A stretch of DNA of 64,000 nucleotides from Nonomuraea spiralis. GTDB taxonomy: Bacteria > Actinomycetota > Actinomycetes > Streptosporangiales > Streptosporangiaceae. The DNA is taken from contig NZ_BMRC01000005.1 of the NCBI RefSeq assembly GCF_014648435.1, positions 62,001 through 126,000 on the forward strand. Reading direction: 5' to 3'. Numbering within the stretch: the first letter of the stretch is position 1; every line of letters begins with the position of its first letter. Positions 35,255-43,288 of this stretch are shown piece by piece. The position numbers and the translations under genes were made by a program. Below the pieces are notes generated by a model. The model had not been told where the DNA came from. It did no database searches and worked only from the letters and a program-made list of their open reading frames with translations.

Positions 35255-35896
35255 TCAGGAACCGCCGGAGATCTCCACGACGGCGTGCCTGGTCCGGTCG
35301 TCGGTGACCTGGGCGATCAGGTAGTGGGCCAGGTCGGCGCGGGAGATCGTGCCCGCCTTGGCCAGGTTGGCGTTCACGGCGGTGCGGTAGACGCCGGTCA
35401 GCGGGCCGTCGGTCAGCATCGGCGGGCGTACGACGGTCCAGTCGATGTCGCGTACGTCGGCCAGGGCACGTTCCATACGTTCCATGTCGGCGTAGCCGTG
35501 GCGGTAGAGGCGCTGGATCACGAAGCGGGTGACCAGGCGCCGGCCGAGCGGCGTACCGGGCGGGATCTCCAGGCCCGCCGAGGACAGGCAGAGCAGGCGG
35601 CGCACCCCGCCCTCGCGCATCGCGGCGACGATGGCGGCGGTGCCGCCGGAGTAGACGGTGGTGGGATTGCCGCGGTCGGTGCTGCCCAGGCACGACAGCA
35701 CGGCGTCCTGCCCGGCGAGGGCCGTCTGCCACGGGCCGGGGGTGAGCACGTCGCCGCCGATCACGCGCGCCCGGTCGGCCGCCGGGACACGGGCGGGGTC
35801 GCGGGCCACGACGGTGACGTCGTGGCCCGCGGCGACGGCCTGCGCGACGACCTGGCGGCCGGTGCCGCCGGTCGCGCCGAAGACCGTCAGCTTCAT
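35255..35896 (-). CDS. NAD(P)H-binding atypical SDR (NmrA/BVR-B-like)
   Basis: 213 residues from the ATG at 35896. Rossmann motif FGATGGTGRQV at the N-terminus, VSCLGS-type beta-4 (here VLSCLGSTD), LLCLSSAG, and VRPPMLTDGP near residue 165. No YxxxK catalytic pair, as in biliverdin-reductase-B-like proteins. Its start overlaps the GDSL-hydrolase stop by 4 nt, so the two are co-translated. Confidence 0.82.
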   Translation of the reverse strand: MKLTVFGATGGTGRQVVAQAVAAGHDVTVVARDPARVPAADRARVIGGDVLTPGPWQTALAGQDAVLSCLGSTDRGNPTTVYSGGTAAIVAAMREGGVRRLLCLSSAGLEIPPGTPLGRRLVTRFVIQRLYRHGYADMERMERALADVRDIDWTVVRPPMLTDGPLTGVYRTAVNANLAKAGTISRADLAHYLIAQVTDDRTRHAVVEISGGS

Positions 35897-36711
35897 GCCG
35901 CACCGGCCAGGGCGTGGACGACGGCGGCGGCGATCTCGCGGTGGCCCTCGATGCTCAGGTGCACGCCGTCGTCGAGGAAGTGGTGGTCGGCCGTGATGGC
36001 CGTCCTGGTGTCGACGGTCAGCTCGGGACGGTTCAGCAGGTGGTCGGCGATGGCGTCGACGTCCTTGCCGGCCCAGGTGATGCCGGCACGCCGGAAGTGC
36101 TGGTAGTCGCCGGCGCGGGCCTCGTCGATCGGGCTCGGGGTGAGCCACACCCAGCACGCGGGCCCCCGCCGCTGGGCCAGGTCGTGCAGCATGGCCAGGT
36201 TGCGTTCGGTCTCCGGGGCGCTGACCAGGGTCGGCGCGTCGGGCGCGAGGTGCTGGGAGTCGTTGCCGCCGATCATGCACAGCACCAGGTCGGGCCGCTG
36301 GAAGCCGAGTGCGGGAACCTGGGTGAGCGCCTGGGTGGTGGTGCTGCCGGAGATCGCCAGATTGGTGAAGCGGACGGCGTCGCCGGGACGGCGCAGCGCC
36401 ACGAGGTGACGCAGGATCTCGAACCACGACAGGCGGTCGGCGGTGGTGCTCTCGCCGACGGCGACGACGTGGAAGGCGTCCTGGCCGTGCAGGGGCAGCC
36501 GGTCCACCGCGTCGGCGAGGCCGGGCAGGGCCAGCAGGGTCTCGGCGGCCTGGCGGGTCTGCTGGTCGAAGCCGTCGAGCAGCGTCCGGTAGGCGGCGGC
36601 GTCGAGGCCGAACAGGGCGGCGACGCGGGTCTCGTCGGCGCCGATGAGATAGGGGAGGGCGCCGGGCCGCTGGAAGCGGACGAGCCGCTCGGTCATGGGG
36701 TCGATCATCAC
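35893..36711 (-). CDS. SGNH/GDSL-family hydrolase
   Basis: 272 residues; start at 36711 with GGAGAG 6 nt upstream. Block I is AVGESTTADRLSW (nucleophile Ser in GES), block III is MIGGNDSQHL (Asn), and the C-terminal DDGVHLS supplies Asp and His. About 75 residues precede block I, longer than in typical small SGNH esterases. Coupled to the downstream NAD(P)-binding protein. Confidence 0.82.
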   Translation of the reverse strand: MMIDPMTERLVRFQRPGALPYLIGADETRVAALFGLDAAAYRTLLDGFDQQTRQAAETLLALPGLADAVDRLPLHGQDAFHVVAVGESTTADRLSWFEILRHLVALRRPGDAVRFTNLAISGSTTTQALTQVPALGFQRPDLVLCMIGGNDSQHLAPDAPTLVSAPETERNLAMLHDLAQRRGPACWVWLTPSPIDEARAGDYQHFRRAGITWAGKDVDAIADHLLNRPELTVDTRTAITADHHFLDDGVHLSIEGHREIAAAVVHALAGAA

Positions 36712-36763
36712 AGGCTCTCCGTCAGGACGGTACGTGCGGGGTACGGCGGGACCGGGGCGGCGT

Positions 36764-37534
36764 TCATCCGGCCACCCGCCCGCCGGTGAGGTCGAGCGTC
36801 GCCCCGGTCACCCAGGAGGACGCGGGCGAGGCGAGATAGAGGACCGCCTGGGCGACGTCGTCGGGGTGGCCGACCCGGCCGAGCGGGAAGGTGGCCGCGA
36901 GCTGGGCGAGCCGCTCGGCGGGCAGGGCGGCCAGCTTGTCGTTGAGCACGGCCGAGGGCGCCAGGCAGTTGACCCGTACGCCGTCGCCGCCGACCTCGGC
37001 GGCCAGGTGCCGGGCGAACATGACGACGCCGGCCTTGGCGGCGGCGTAGGCGGCGTTGGCGCCGCCGGGGCGGCGGCCGGCGGTGGACGACATGAGGATG
37101 ATCGACCCGGCGCGCCGGCGCAGCATGCCCGGCAGGAACTCGTGGACGGTGAGGAACACCGAGGTCAGGTCGGACTCCAGCACCGCGCGCCAGCGCTCGG
37201 GGTCGAGGCCGGCGGTCGGGGCGGGCGCGCCCTGCCCGCCCGCGAACGGGGCGAGGATCTCCACCGGCCCGAGCCCGGCTTCGACCTCGGCGTGGATGCG
37301 GGCCAGGGCGGCGGCGTCGGTGACGTCGCCGGGGGCGGCCAGGGCCTGCCCGCCCTCGCCGGTGATCGAGGCGACGACGCGGGCCACGGCCTCGGCGTCG
37401 CGGCCGGTGACCGCGACCTTGACGCCGTTGGCGGCCAGGGCGTGGCAGGTCGCCGCGCCGATGCCGCGCGAGCCGCCGGTGACGAGGGCGACCCTGCCTG
37501 CCAGTCCCGGATGGATGGGCCAGTCGGTGGTCAT
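36764..37534 (-). CDS. SDR-family oxidoreductase
   Basis: 256 residues, classical SDR. Cofactor motif TGGSRGIGAAT, catalytic Ser in ILMSSTAG and YAAAK (Tyr/Lys). The C-terminal GATLDLTGG motif is typical of 3-oxoacyl-ACP reductase-like members. Divergent from a MarR regulator with two palindromes between. Substrate unknown. Confidence 0.9.
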   Translation of the reverse strand: MTTDWPIHPGLAGRVALVTGGSRGIGAATCHALAANGVKVAVTGRDAEAVARVVASITGEGGQALAAPGDVTDAAALARIHAEVEAGLGPVEILAPFAGGQGAPAPTAGLDPERWRAVLESDLTSVFLTVHEFLPGMLRRRAGSIILMSSTAGRRPGGANAAYAAAKAGVVMFARHLAAEVGGDGVRVNCLAPSAVLNDKLAALPAERLAQLAATFPLGRVGHPDDVAQAVLYLASPASSWVTGATLDLTGGRVAG

Positions 37535-37547
37535 CGCATATTACTTC

Positions 37548-37575
37548 TCTCTAGAGAAAGGTTCACTCTTGTGAA
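37548..37575. promoter_or_regulatory. Two palindromes between SDR and MarR genes
   Basis: TCTCTAGAGA (37548-37557) is a perfect 10-bp palindrome. TTCAC-TCTT-GTGAA (37562-37575) is a 5-bp inverted repeat with a 4-bp centre. Both lie 14-41 nt upstream of the SDR start and 28-56 nt upstream of the MarR start, fitting a MarR-type operator. Confidence 0.55.
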
Positions 37576-37603
37576 TGGTTCTGTGGGGAGTACAGTATGC
37601 GCT

Positions 37604-38071
37604 GTGTCCGAATCCCGCAACCGCCCGATCGGCGTCGCGTTCCTGCTCGCGCAGCTCGGCGCGCACGCCGCCGGTCGGTTCGCCGCGCGGGTCGCCGAGC
37701 TCGGCCTGTCGCCCGCCGACGTCGGGCTGCTGCGGATGATCGCCTTCCAGCCCGGCCGCAGCCAGCAGTCGCTGGCCGCCGACCTCGGCGTCGTGCCCAG
37801 CCGGGTCACCGCCATGCTCGACCCGCTGGACCGGGCGGGCCTGGTGGAGCGGCGCCGGTCGGCCGGCGACCGCCGTAACCACGAGCTGCACCTGACGGCG
37901 GAGGGCACGCGCGTCATGGAGGACGTCAAGAGGACCGCCATGGCGCACGAGGCCGACCTGACCTCGTGCCTCAGCCCCGACCAGCGCGGGCAACTCCTCG
38001 CGCTGCTGGAACTGGTCGCCGACGACCAGGGCCTGACCCCGGGCGTGCACCCCGGTTACCGCCGGTCCTGA
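37604..38071 (+). CDS. MarR-family regulator
   Basis: 155 residues from a GTG at 37604 (in-frame GTGs further upstream are possible). Winged helix with QQSLAADLGVVPSRVTAMLDPLDRAGLV and the wing RRRSAGDRRNHELHLT. Divergent from the SDR gene, which it probably represses through the palindromes at 37548-37575. Confidence 0.9.
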   Translation: MSESRNRPIGVAFLLAQLGAHAAGRFAARVAELGLSPADVGLLRMIAFQPGRSQQSLAADLGVVPSRVTAMLDPLDRAGLVERRRSAGDRRNHELHLTAEGTRVMEDVKRTAMAHEADLTSCLSPDQRGQLLALLELVADDQGLTPGVHPGYRRS

Positions 38072-38087
38072 CGTCCGCGTCCCCGGT

Positions 38088-38101
38088 GGGCCGTAGGTCC
38101 C
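38088..38101. promoter_or_regulatory. DosR-like box 1 upstream of hibernation factor
   Basis: GGGCC-GTAG-GTCCC, matching the core of the mycobacterial DosR box (GGGACT-WW-AGTCCC) except for one base. It forms, with the next box, an 11-bp inverted repeat CCGTAGGTCCC/GGGACCTACGG (38091-38120). Confidence 0.55.
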
Positions 38102-38109
38102 GGCCGGGT

Positions 38110-38123
38110 GGGACCTACGGCTC
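38110..38123. promoter_or_regulatory. DosR-like box 2 upstream of hibernation factor
   Basis: GGGAC-CTAC-GGCTC, starting 22 bp after box 1 (two helical turns) and 68 nt before the start of the hibernation factor gene. Tandem boxes at this kind of spacing are usual in the DosR regulon. Confidence 0.5.
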
Positions 38124-38191
38124 TGGCAGCCGCATCCGCTCAGGTCAGAGGCTTGGGTCATCACCACCGGATGCGAAGAAGGTGTTCACGA

Positions 38192-38947
38192 ATGAGGCAC
38201 AGGCCCATCGCCCTTGACGCCGACGACGTGCAGGTCAGGATCCGCGGCGGCGGCGTGCGGTCGGCGGACGTACGGCGTGCCAGGCACACCGTGGCCGACC
38301 TGACCAAGCTCGCCCACGAGCCGGTCCTGGGCGCGACGGTCAAGCTTGCCGCCACCCCGCGGCCCGCGGGCGAACGGCGTACGGCCGAGGCCGTCCTGGA
38401 CGTCCAGGGCCGGCTCATCAGGGCCAGGGCCGGCGCCGACTCCACCCGCGCGGCCATCCACCTGCTGGGCGACCGGCTGCGGGCGCGCCTGCTGGAGAGC
38501 ACCAGGGACTGGGAGAACCGGCGCGGACGCCACCCCCGGCCGCAGCACCCGGCCCGGCCCGCCGTCGAGCACCGGATCGTCCGGACCCTCACCGCGGCCC
38601 GCGCCGTGCCCGACGAGGCGGCGGTGGACATGGAGGACCTCGACTACGACTTCCTGCTGTTCACCGAGACCGCGACGGGCCAGGACAGCGTGATCTACCG
38701 CACCGACGACGGCTACCGGCTCGCCCAGCTCGAACCCCGCCCGGACCTGCCGGCCCCGACCTGCGCGGACATCTCGGTCAGCCCGCTGCCCGCCGCCCGG
38801 CTCACCGTCGCGCAGGCCGTCGACCGGCTGGAGCTGACCGGTTTCGCGTTCGTGTTCTTCGCCGATCCCGGCACCGGCGCTGGTTGCCTGCTCTACCGCC
38901 GCGACGACGGGGACTACGGCCTGGTCACCACGGCGCGCGACGCCTGA
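38192..38947 (+). CDS. HPF/RaiA-like ribosome hibernation factor with two C-terminal domains
   Basis: 251 residues from the ATG at 38192. The N-terminal part (about 1-95) is HPF-like. Two tandem C-terminal domains follow: the first contains DYDFLLFTETATGQDSVIYR (about 148-167), and the second FAFVFFADPGTGAGCLLYRRDDG near the end. This duplicated tail is that of actinobacterial long HPF-type proteins, where it mediates ribosome dimerisation or stasis; related proteins belong to the mycobacterial DosR regulon. Two DosR-like boxes lie upstream. It would silence ribosomes during hypoxia or NO stress. Confidence 0.82.
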   Translation: MRHRPIALDADDVQVRIRGGGVRSADVRRARHTVADLTKLAHEPVLGATVKLAATPRPAGERRTAEAVLDVQGRLIRARAGADSTRAAIHLLGDRLRARLLESTRDWENRRGRHPRPQHPARPAVEHRIVRTLTAARAVPDEAAVDMEDLDYDFLLFTETATGQDSVIYRTDDGYRLAQLEPRPDLPAPTCADISVSPLPAARLTVAQAVDRLELTGFAFVFFADPGTGAGCLLYRRDDGDYGLVTTARDA

Positions 38948-38953
38948 CCGGGC

Positions 38954-38980
38954 GCGCCGCCCCCGGAGCGGGGGCGGCGC
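38954..38980. terminator. Strong hairpin between hibernation factor and PNPOx-like genes
   Basis: GCGCCGCCCCC (38954-38964) and GGGGGCGGCGC (38970-38980) pair perfectly over 11 bp with a 5-nt loop, between converging genes. Confidence 0.75.
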
Positions 38981-38987
38981 GTCACCC

Positions 38988-39410
38988 TCACGCGCCGGCG
39001 GTCACCGCGGCGATGCGGCGGCCGGAGATCTGCTCGGCCTCGACCACGATGTAGTGGTCCCGGTTGCCCGGCGCCCACGTCGTCAGCGGCAGCCGGGCCA
39101 GCCGGTCGAGCTCGGCGGCGTCGCTCACCTCCCGCGCGTGCCCCACCGCCGTGACCGACCAGCCGGTACGCATGGCCGCGTCGAACTCGTCGGCCTCGAA
39201 GGCCACCACGGCATGCCGGGTCGCGGCGGCCAGCTTCGACCCGGTCGCCGTACGGATCACGATGAAACGGCCGTCGAGGCAGAAGTTGACCGGCTGGACG
39301 GCCGGCAGGGCACGATCGGTGAACACGATCCGCCCGATCGGCACCGAGGACAGCAGCAGGAAGCACTCCTGTTCGGAGAGCACCTGAAGTCCGGACGAGT
39401 CGAGTTGCAT
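38988..39410 (-). CDS. Pyridoxamine 5'-phosphate oxidase-like flavin/F420-binding protein
   Basis: 140 residues from the ATG at 39410 with GGAG upstream. A split-barrel protein: LSSVPIGRIVFTD, PVNFCLDGRFIVIRTATGSK and VAFEADEFD are typical of the PNPOx-like 2 family. Such proteins bind FMN, F420 or heme and several are in mycobacterial DosR regulons. It shares the intergenic region with the divergent flavohemoprotein; the box at 39448-39461 is 38 nt upstream of its start. Confidence 0.85.
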   Translation of the reverse strand: MQLDSSGLQVLSEQECFLLLSSVPIGRIVFTDRALPAVQPVNFCLDGRFIVIRTATGSKLAAATRHAVVAFEADEFDAAMRTGWSVTAVGHAREVSDAAELDRLARLPLTTWAPGNRDHYIVVEAEQISGRRIAAVTAGA

Positions 39411-39447
39411 GGTCTCCAGGATCCCTGGCCGGACCCCGCCCGCGGCA

Positions 39448-39461
39448 GGGACGAAAGTCCC
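39448..39461 (-). promoter_or_regulatory. DosR-like box upstream of PNPOx-like gene
   Basis: GGGAC-GAAA-GTCCC, perfect 5-bp arms, identical at all arm positions to the DosR core. 38 nt upstream of the PNPOx-like start. Confidence 0.7.
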
Positions 39462-39511
39462 ATCTTCCCCGCCGGGCGGCCCGCAACCGCTCCCGCCCGG
39501 ATGTCCTGTCC

Positions 39512-39525
39512 GGGACTTTCGGCCC
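39512..39525 (+). promoter_or_regulatory. DosR-like box upstream of flavohemoprotein gene
   Basis: GGGAC-TTTC-GGCCC, one base off a perfect palindrome. 94 nt upstream of the flavohemoprotein ATG, and 64 bp from the oppositely oriented box for the divergent gene. Confidence 0.6.
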
Positions 39526-39619
39526 TCCAAGTGCGGACGTTCGCCCCGGTGAACGGCACCACCCGCGCTCCTAGCCTGAATTCGCCCGCACTGTGCGGGT
39601 CTCTTCCCCTGGAGGTCAC

Positions 39620-40786
39620 ATGTTGTCCGCGGAATCCGCCGCCGTCGTCCGCGCCACGCTTCCCGTCGTCGGCGCCTCCCTCGACGCCATCACCGAGCGG
39701 TTCTACGCGACGATGTTCGCCGACCGGCCGGAGTTGCTCGACGGCCTGTTCAACCGGGGCAACCAGGCCAGCGGTGAGCAGCGCAAGGCGTTGGCCGGCT
39801 CGATCGCCGCCTTCGCCACCATGCTTCTGGAACACCCCGACGAGCGCCCCGACGACCTGCTCGCGCGTATCGCGCACAAGCACACCGCGGTCGGCGTGAC
39901 GGACGACCAGTACGTGATCGTGCACAAGTACCTGTTCGGCGCGATCGCCGAGGTGCTGGGCGACGCCGTCACCCCTGAGGTGGCCGCCGCCTGGGACGAG
40001 GTCTACTGGCTGATGGCCGGCGCGCTGATCGCCATGGAGGCCCGCATCTACGCCGACGCCGGCGCCCGCGAGGGCGGCACCTGGCGGCGCTGGCGCGTGG
40101 CCGCCCGCCGCGACGAGACGCCCGACGTCGTCTCCTTCCTGCTCACCCCGGTCGGCGACGAGCCGCCCCCGCCCGCCCGCCCCGGCCAGTACGTCAGCGT
40201 CCAGGTGGTGATGCCCGACGGCGTGCGCCAGCTCCGCCAGTACACGCTGTCCAACGCCGGCGGCGGCGCCCGCAGGATCACCGTCAAGCGCGTGGACGAC
40301 GACCCCGCCGGCGAGGTGTCCACGCTGCTGCACGCCACCGTCCGCGCGGGCGACGAGCTCACGCTGTCGGCGCCCTTCGGCGACGTCACGCTGGACGACT
40401 CCCAGGCGCCGCTGGTGCTGGTCAGCGCCGGCATCGGCTGCACGCCCATGGTCGCCATGCTCGACCACCTCGCCGCCACCGGCTCCGGCCGCCGCGTCCT
40501 GACCCTGCACGCCGACCGTTCGCCCGACCGGCACGCGCTGCGCGAGGATATGGCCCGCCTGGCCCCCGAGCACCACTTCTGGTACGAGCAGGACGCCGAG
40601 AGCCCCGACCGCGGCGGCCTGATGGACCTGGACGGCGTCGAGATCCCGGCGGGCGCGGTCGCCTACCTGTGCGGCCCGCTGCCGTTCATGCGCGAGGCCC
40701 GCGCCGCGCTGCTCAGGGCCGGCGTGGCGGCGCGCGACGTGCACTACGAGGTCTTCGGCCCCGACCTGTGGCTCGCCGCCGGCTGA
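39620..40786 (+). CDS. hmp: Flavohemoprotein (nitric oxide dioxygenase)
   Basis: 388 residues from the ATG at 39620 with GGAGG upstream. The globin domain (1-138) has the B-helix Tyr in ITERFYATMF and proximal His H88 in AHKHTAVGV. The FAD domain has RQYTLSN, and the NAD domain has LVSAGIGCTPMVAML, YLCGPLPFM and the C-terminal YEVFGPDLW. All parts of Hmp are present. Converts NO and O2 to nitrate using NAD(P)H in the cytosol. Under a DosR-like box, and in the same block as a nitrite reductase that would make NO. Confidence 0.95.
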   Translation: MLSAESAAVVRATLPVVGASLDAITERFYATMFADRPELLDGLFNRGNQASGEQRKALAGSIAAFATMLLEHPDERPDDLLARIAHKHTAVGVTDDQYVIVHKYLFGAIAEVLGDAVTPEVAAAWDEVYWLMAGALIAMEARIYADAGAREGGTWRRWRVAARRDETPDVVSFLLTPVGDEPPPPARPGQYVSVQVVMPDGVRQLRQYTLSNAGGGARRITVKRVDDDPAGEVSTLLHATVRAGDELTLSAPFGDVTLDDSQAPLVLVSAGIGCTPMVAMLDHLAATGSGRRVLTLHADRSPDRHALREDMARLAPEHHFWYEQDAESPDRGGLMDLDGVEIPAGAVAYLCGPLPFMREARAALLRAGVAARDVHYEVFGPDLWLAAG

Positions 40787-40822
40787 CGGCCCGCCAGGTG
40801 TTCACCCGACAAGGAGCATGAC

Positions 40823-41308
40823 ATGAGCGTTGTCCGAGGCGCGGCCAGGGCGCTGCTGGGCGCGGCCGGCGCCGCGATGGTGACGGCCGGGCCCGTCATG
40901 GCCGCCCGCGGGATCCAGGCGCGCGGCGAGATCCGGGCGGAACTGCGCCGCCAGGACATCACCTTCCCCGGCAAGGGGCTGCCCGCCGAGCTGGCCCCCC
41001 ACCACGGCCGTACGGTCCTGACCGGCCCGCAGGCCCGCGCGTACGCCGAGGTGATCGGGCGCAACGTCCTGACGGCCACCGGGGGCCGGACGTACGCGCA
41101 GGTCAGCGCCGACCTGTTCGCCGCGGGCGGCGCGGACGAGAAGCTGGAGGAGCTGCGGCGGACCGCGTTCACCGGCCAGATGTTGCGCGCCTCCCTGCTC
41201 AACGCCTACCAGGCCTGGCAGCTCAGCACCCTGGTCGTCGGCCTGGGCGGTCTGCTCACCGCCACCGGCGCCGCCCTGCTGGCCACCGGCGCCACCCTCG
41301 CCGAGTGA
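40823..41308 (+). CDS. Small membrane protein of unknown function
   Basis: 161 residues. An N-terminal hydrophobic helix (about 5-28), a soluble middle part and a C-terminal helix pair ending in GLGGLLTATGAALLATGATL. No known motif. Follows the flavohemoprotein by 36 nt with AAGGAG upstream, so probably in its operon, and precedes the hemerythrin gene. May be a membrane partner in NO/O2 handling; function unassigned. Confidence 0.6.
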   Translation: MSVVRGAARALLGAAGAAMVTAGPVMAARGIQARGEIRAELRRQDITFPGKGLPAELAPHHGRTVLTGPQARAYAEVIGRNVLTATGGRTYAQVSADLFAAGGADEKLEELRRTAFTGQMLRASLLNAYQAWQLSTLVVGLGGLLTATGAALLATGATLAE

Positions 41309-41358
41309 CGGGACGGCCACCCGTGCGACCGTCCGGAACGACACAGCTGGAGGACTGT

Positions 41359-41874
41359 GTGCTGTCCATCGCCCATCACTTCACCGAGACCTTCCACGCC
41401 GAGCACCGCGAGGTCAGGGACCTGCTGCTCGCGCTGATCGACGCCTTCACCGGCGGCGACGCGGCACAGGTCAGGAAACTGGTGGAGGCCCTGTCGGCGG
41501 CGATCGGGCCCCACTTCCGCTACGAGGAAGAGGCCATGTACCCCGGCCTGAAACCGGTCTTCGGCGCGCATTACATGGACAAACTGCTCAGCGACCACGA
41601 CGACACGATCCGCAACATCCGCGAGCTGGCCGAACTGGCCGAGACGGCCGAGGTGGACACCCTGGGAACGATCGGCGAGAACCAGGCCGCCTGGGGCATC
41701 GCGCTGGTACGGGAGATCCTGCCGCACCTCAGCGACTGCGACGGCCTGTCCCTGATGGTGGAGACGCTGCCCGAGGACGACGTCGTGCACATCCTGGCCA
41801 CCCGCGAGGTGGCCAGGGAGATCAACGCCGACGTGCTGACGTGGGCCGGGACGCTGCGGGCGCGGCGTGTCTGA
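41359..41874 (+). CDS. Hemerythrin-like domain protein
   Basis: 171 residues from a GTG at 41359 with GGAGGA just upstream; a GTG at 41305 overlapping the previous stop is the alternative. Di-iron ligands of the hemerythrin four-helix bundle: TFHAEHREVRDLL, HFRYEEEAMYP (HxxxE) and LLSDHDDTIRNI. The last His lies in REILPHLSDCDGL. The N-terminal part and the C-terminal helix are complete. Binds O2 or NO, or repairs iron centres. Overlaps the NMO-family gene by 8 nt. Confidence 0.85.
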   Translation: MLSIAHHFTETFHAEHREVRDLLLALIDAFTGGDAAQVRKLVEALSAAIGPHFRYEEEAMYPGLKPVFGAHYMDKLLSDHDDTIRNIRELAELAETAEVDTLGTIGENQAAWGIALVREILPHLSDCDGLSLMVETLPEDDVVHILATREVAREINADVLTWAGTLRARRV

Positions 41875-43288
41875 GGCCCGGCTCCCCGTCCTGATCCAGG
41901 GCGGCATGGGCGTCGGGGTGTCGGGGTGGCGGCTGGCCCGCGCGGTCGCCCGTACCGGGCAGCTCGGCGTGGTGTCCGGCACCGCCCTGGACGTCACCCT
42001 GGCCCGCCGCCTGCAACGCGGCGACCCGGGCGGCGACCTGCGCCGGGCGCTGGCCTGCTTCCCGATCCCGGCGATCGCCGAACGCGTGCTCGGACGCTAC
42101 TTCGTGCCCGGCGGGATCGCGCCGGGGACGCCGTACCGGCCGGTGCCCCGGCTCGGGCTGCGGCCCAGCCCGGCCCGCGACGAACTGGCCGTGGTCGCCA
42201 ACTTCGCCGAGGTGTTCCTGGCCAAGCAGGGCCACGACGGGCCGGTCGGCGTCAACTACCTGGAGAAGATCCAGCTCGCCACGCCGGCCGCCGCCTACGG
42301 GGCGATGCTGGCCGGCGTCGACTTCGTGCTGATGGGCGCCGGCATCCCGGCCGAGATCCCGGCGCTGCTCGACGCCTTCGCCGCGCACCGCCCGGCCGAG
42401 ATCTCCGTCGCCGTGGCCGAGGCCGGCGACGCCCGGCACACGACCGGGCTCGACCCGGCCGCGCTGTGGCCCGCGCCCGCCCGGCCGCTGCGGCGTCCCC
42501 GGTTGCTGGCGATCGTCTCCTCCCACGTGCTGGCCGCCTACCTGGCCCGTTCGCCCGCCACCAGGCCGGACGGGTTCGTGCTGGAGACGCCGGTGGCCGG
42601 CGGGCACAGCGCGCCGCCGCGCGGACGGTTGCGCCTGGACGAGGGCGGCGAGCCCGTCTACGGGCCGCGCGACGAGGCCGACACCGGTAAGGTCGCCGCG
42701 CTCGGGCTGCCGTTCTGGCTGGCCGGCGGCTACGCCACCCCCGGCGGGGCGGACCGGGCGCGGGCCGCCGGAGCCACCGGCATCCAGGTCGGGTCGGCCT
42801 TCGCGCTGTGCCGGGAGTCCGGCCTCGACGACGACCACAGGCGCAGCCTGCTGCGCCGGGCCCGCGACGGCGCGCTGGAGGTCCGCAACGACCCGCGCGC
42901 CTCGCCGACCGGCTTCCCGTTCAAGGTCGCGCGCGTGCCCGGCACTCTGTCGGAGCCCGAACTGCACGAACGGCGCCCCCGGCTGTGCGACCTCGGCTAC
43001 CTGCGCACCCCGTACGTCCGGACCGGCGGCTCGATCGGCTACCGCTGTCCCGCCGAACCCGTCGACACCTACGCCCGCAAGGGCCGGCCCGCCGAGGAGG
43101 CCGAAGGCCGCCAGTGCCTGTGCAACGGGCTGACCGCCGCCATCGGCCTGGGCCAGCGCCGCGCCGACGGATACCACGAGCCCGCCCTGCTCACCCTGGG
43201 CCAGGACCTCGACTTCCTGGACGGCCTGCCAGACGACCACTCGGCCGCCGACGTCGTGGACCACATCCTGCGAGGAGCACCCGCATGA
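41867..43288 (+). CDS. Nitronate monooxygenase-family (NMO/2-NPD) flavoprotein
   Basis: 473 residues from a GTG inside the hemerythrin 3' end. TIM-barrel flavoprotein: LIQGGMGVGVSGWRLARAVA at the N-terminus, VGVNYLEKIQ, AEAGDARHT, ETPVAGGHS and GATGIQVGSAFALCRES (FMN phosphate loop). It is longer than fungal NMO (about 350), with a C-terminal part containing cysteines (YRCPAEP, RQCLCNG). Classical NMOs oxidise alkyl nitronates. In this operon a different substrate linked to NO or nitro stress is possible. Translationally coupled to both neighbours. Confidence 0.82.
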   Translation: MSEARLPVLIQGGMGVGVSGWRLARAVARTGQLGVVSGTALDVTLARRLQRGDPGGDLRRALACFPIPAIAERVLGRYFVPGGIAPGTPYRPVPRLGLRPSPARDELAVVANFAEVFLAKQGHDGPVGVNYLEKIQLATPAAAYGAMLAGVDFVLMGAGIPAEIPALLDAFAAHRPAEISVAVAEAGDARHTTGLDPAALWPAPARPLRRPRLLAIVSSHVLAAYLARSPATRPDGFVLETPVAGGHSAPPRGRLRLDEGGEPVYGPRDEADTGKVAALGLPFWLAGGYATPGGADRARAAGATGIQVGSAFALCRESGLDDDHRRSLLRRARDGALEVRNDPRASPTGFPFKVARVPGTLSEPELHERRPRLCDLGYLRTPYVRTGGSIGYRCPAEPVDTYARKGRPAEEAEGRQCLCNGLTAAIGLGQRRADGYHEPALLTLGQDLDFLDGLPDDHSAADVVDHILRGAPA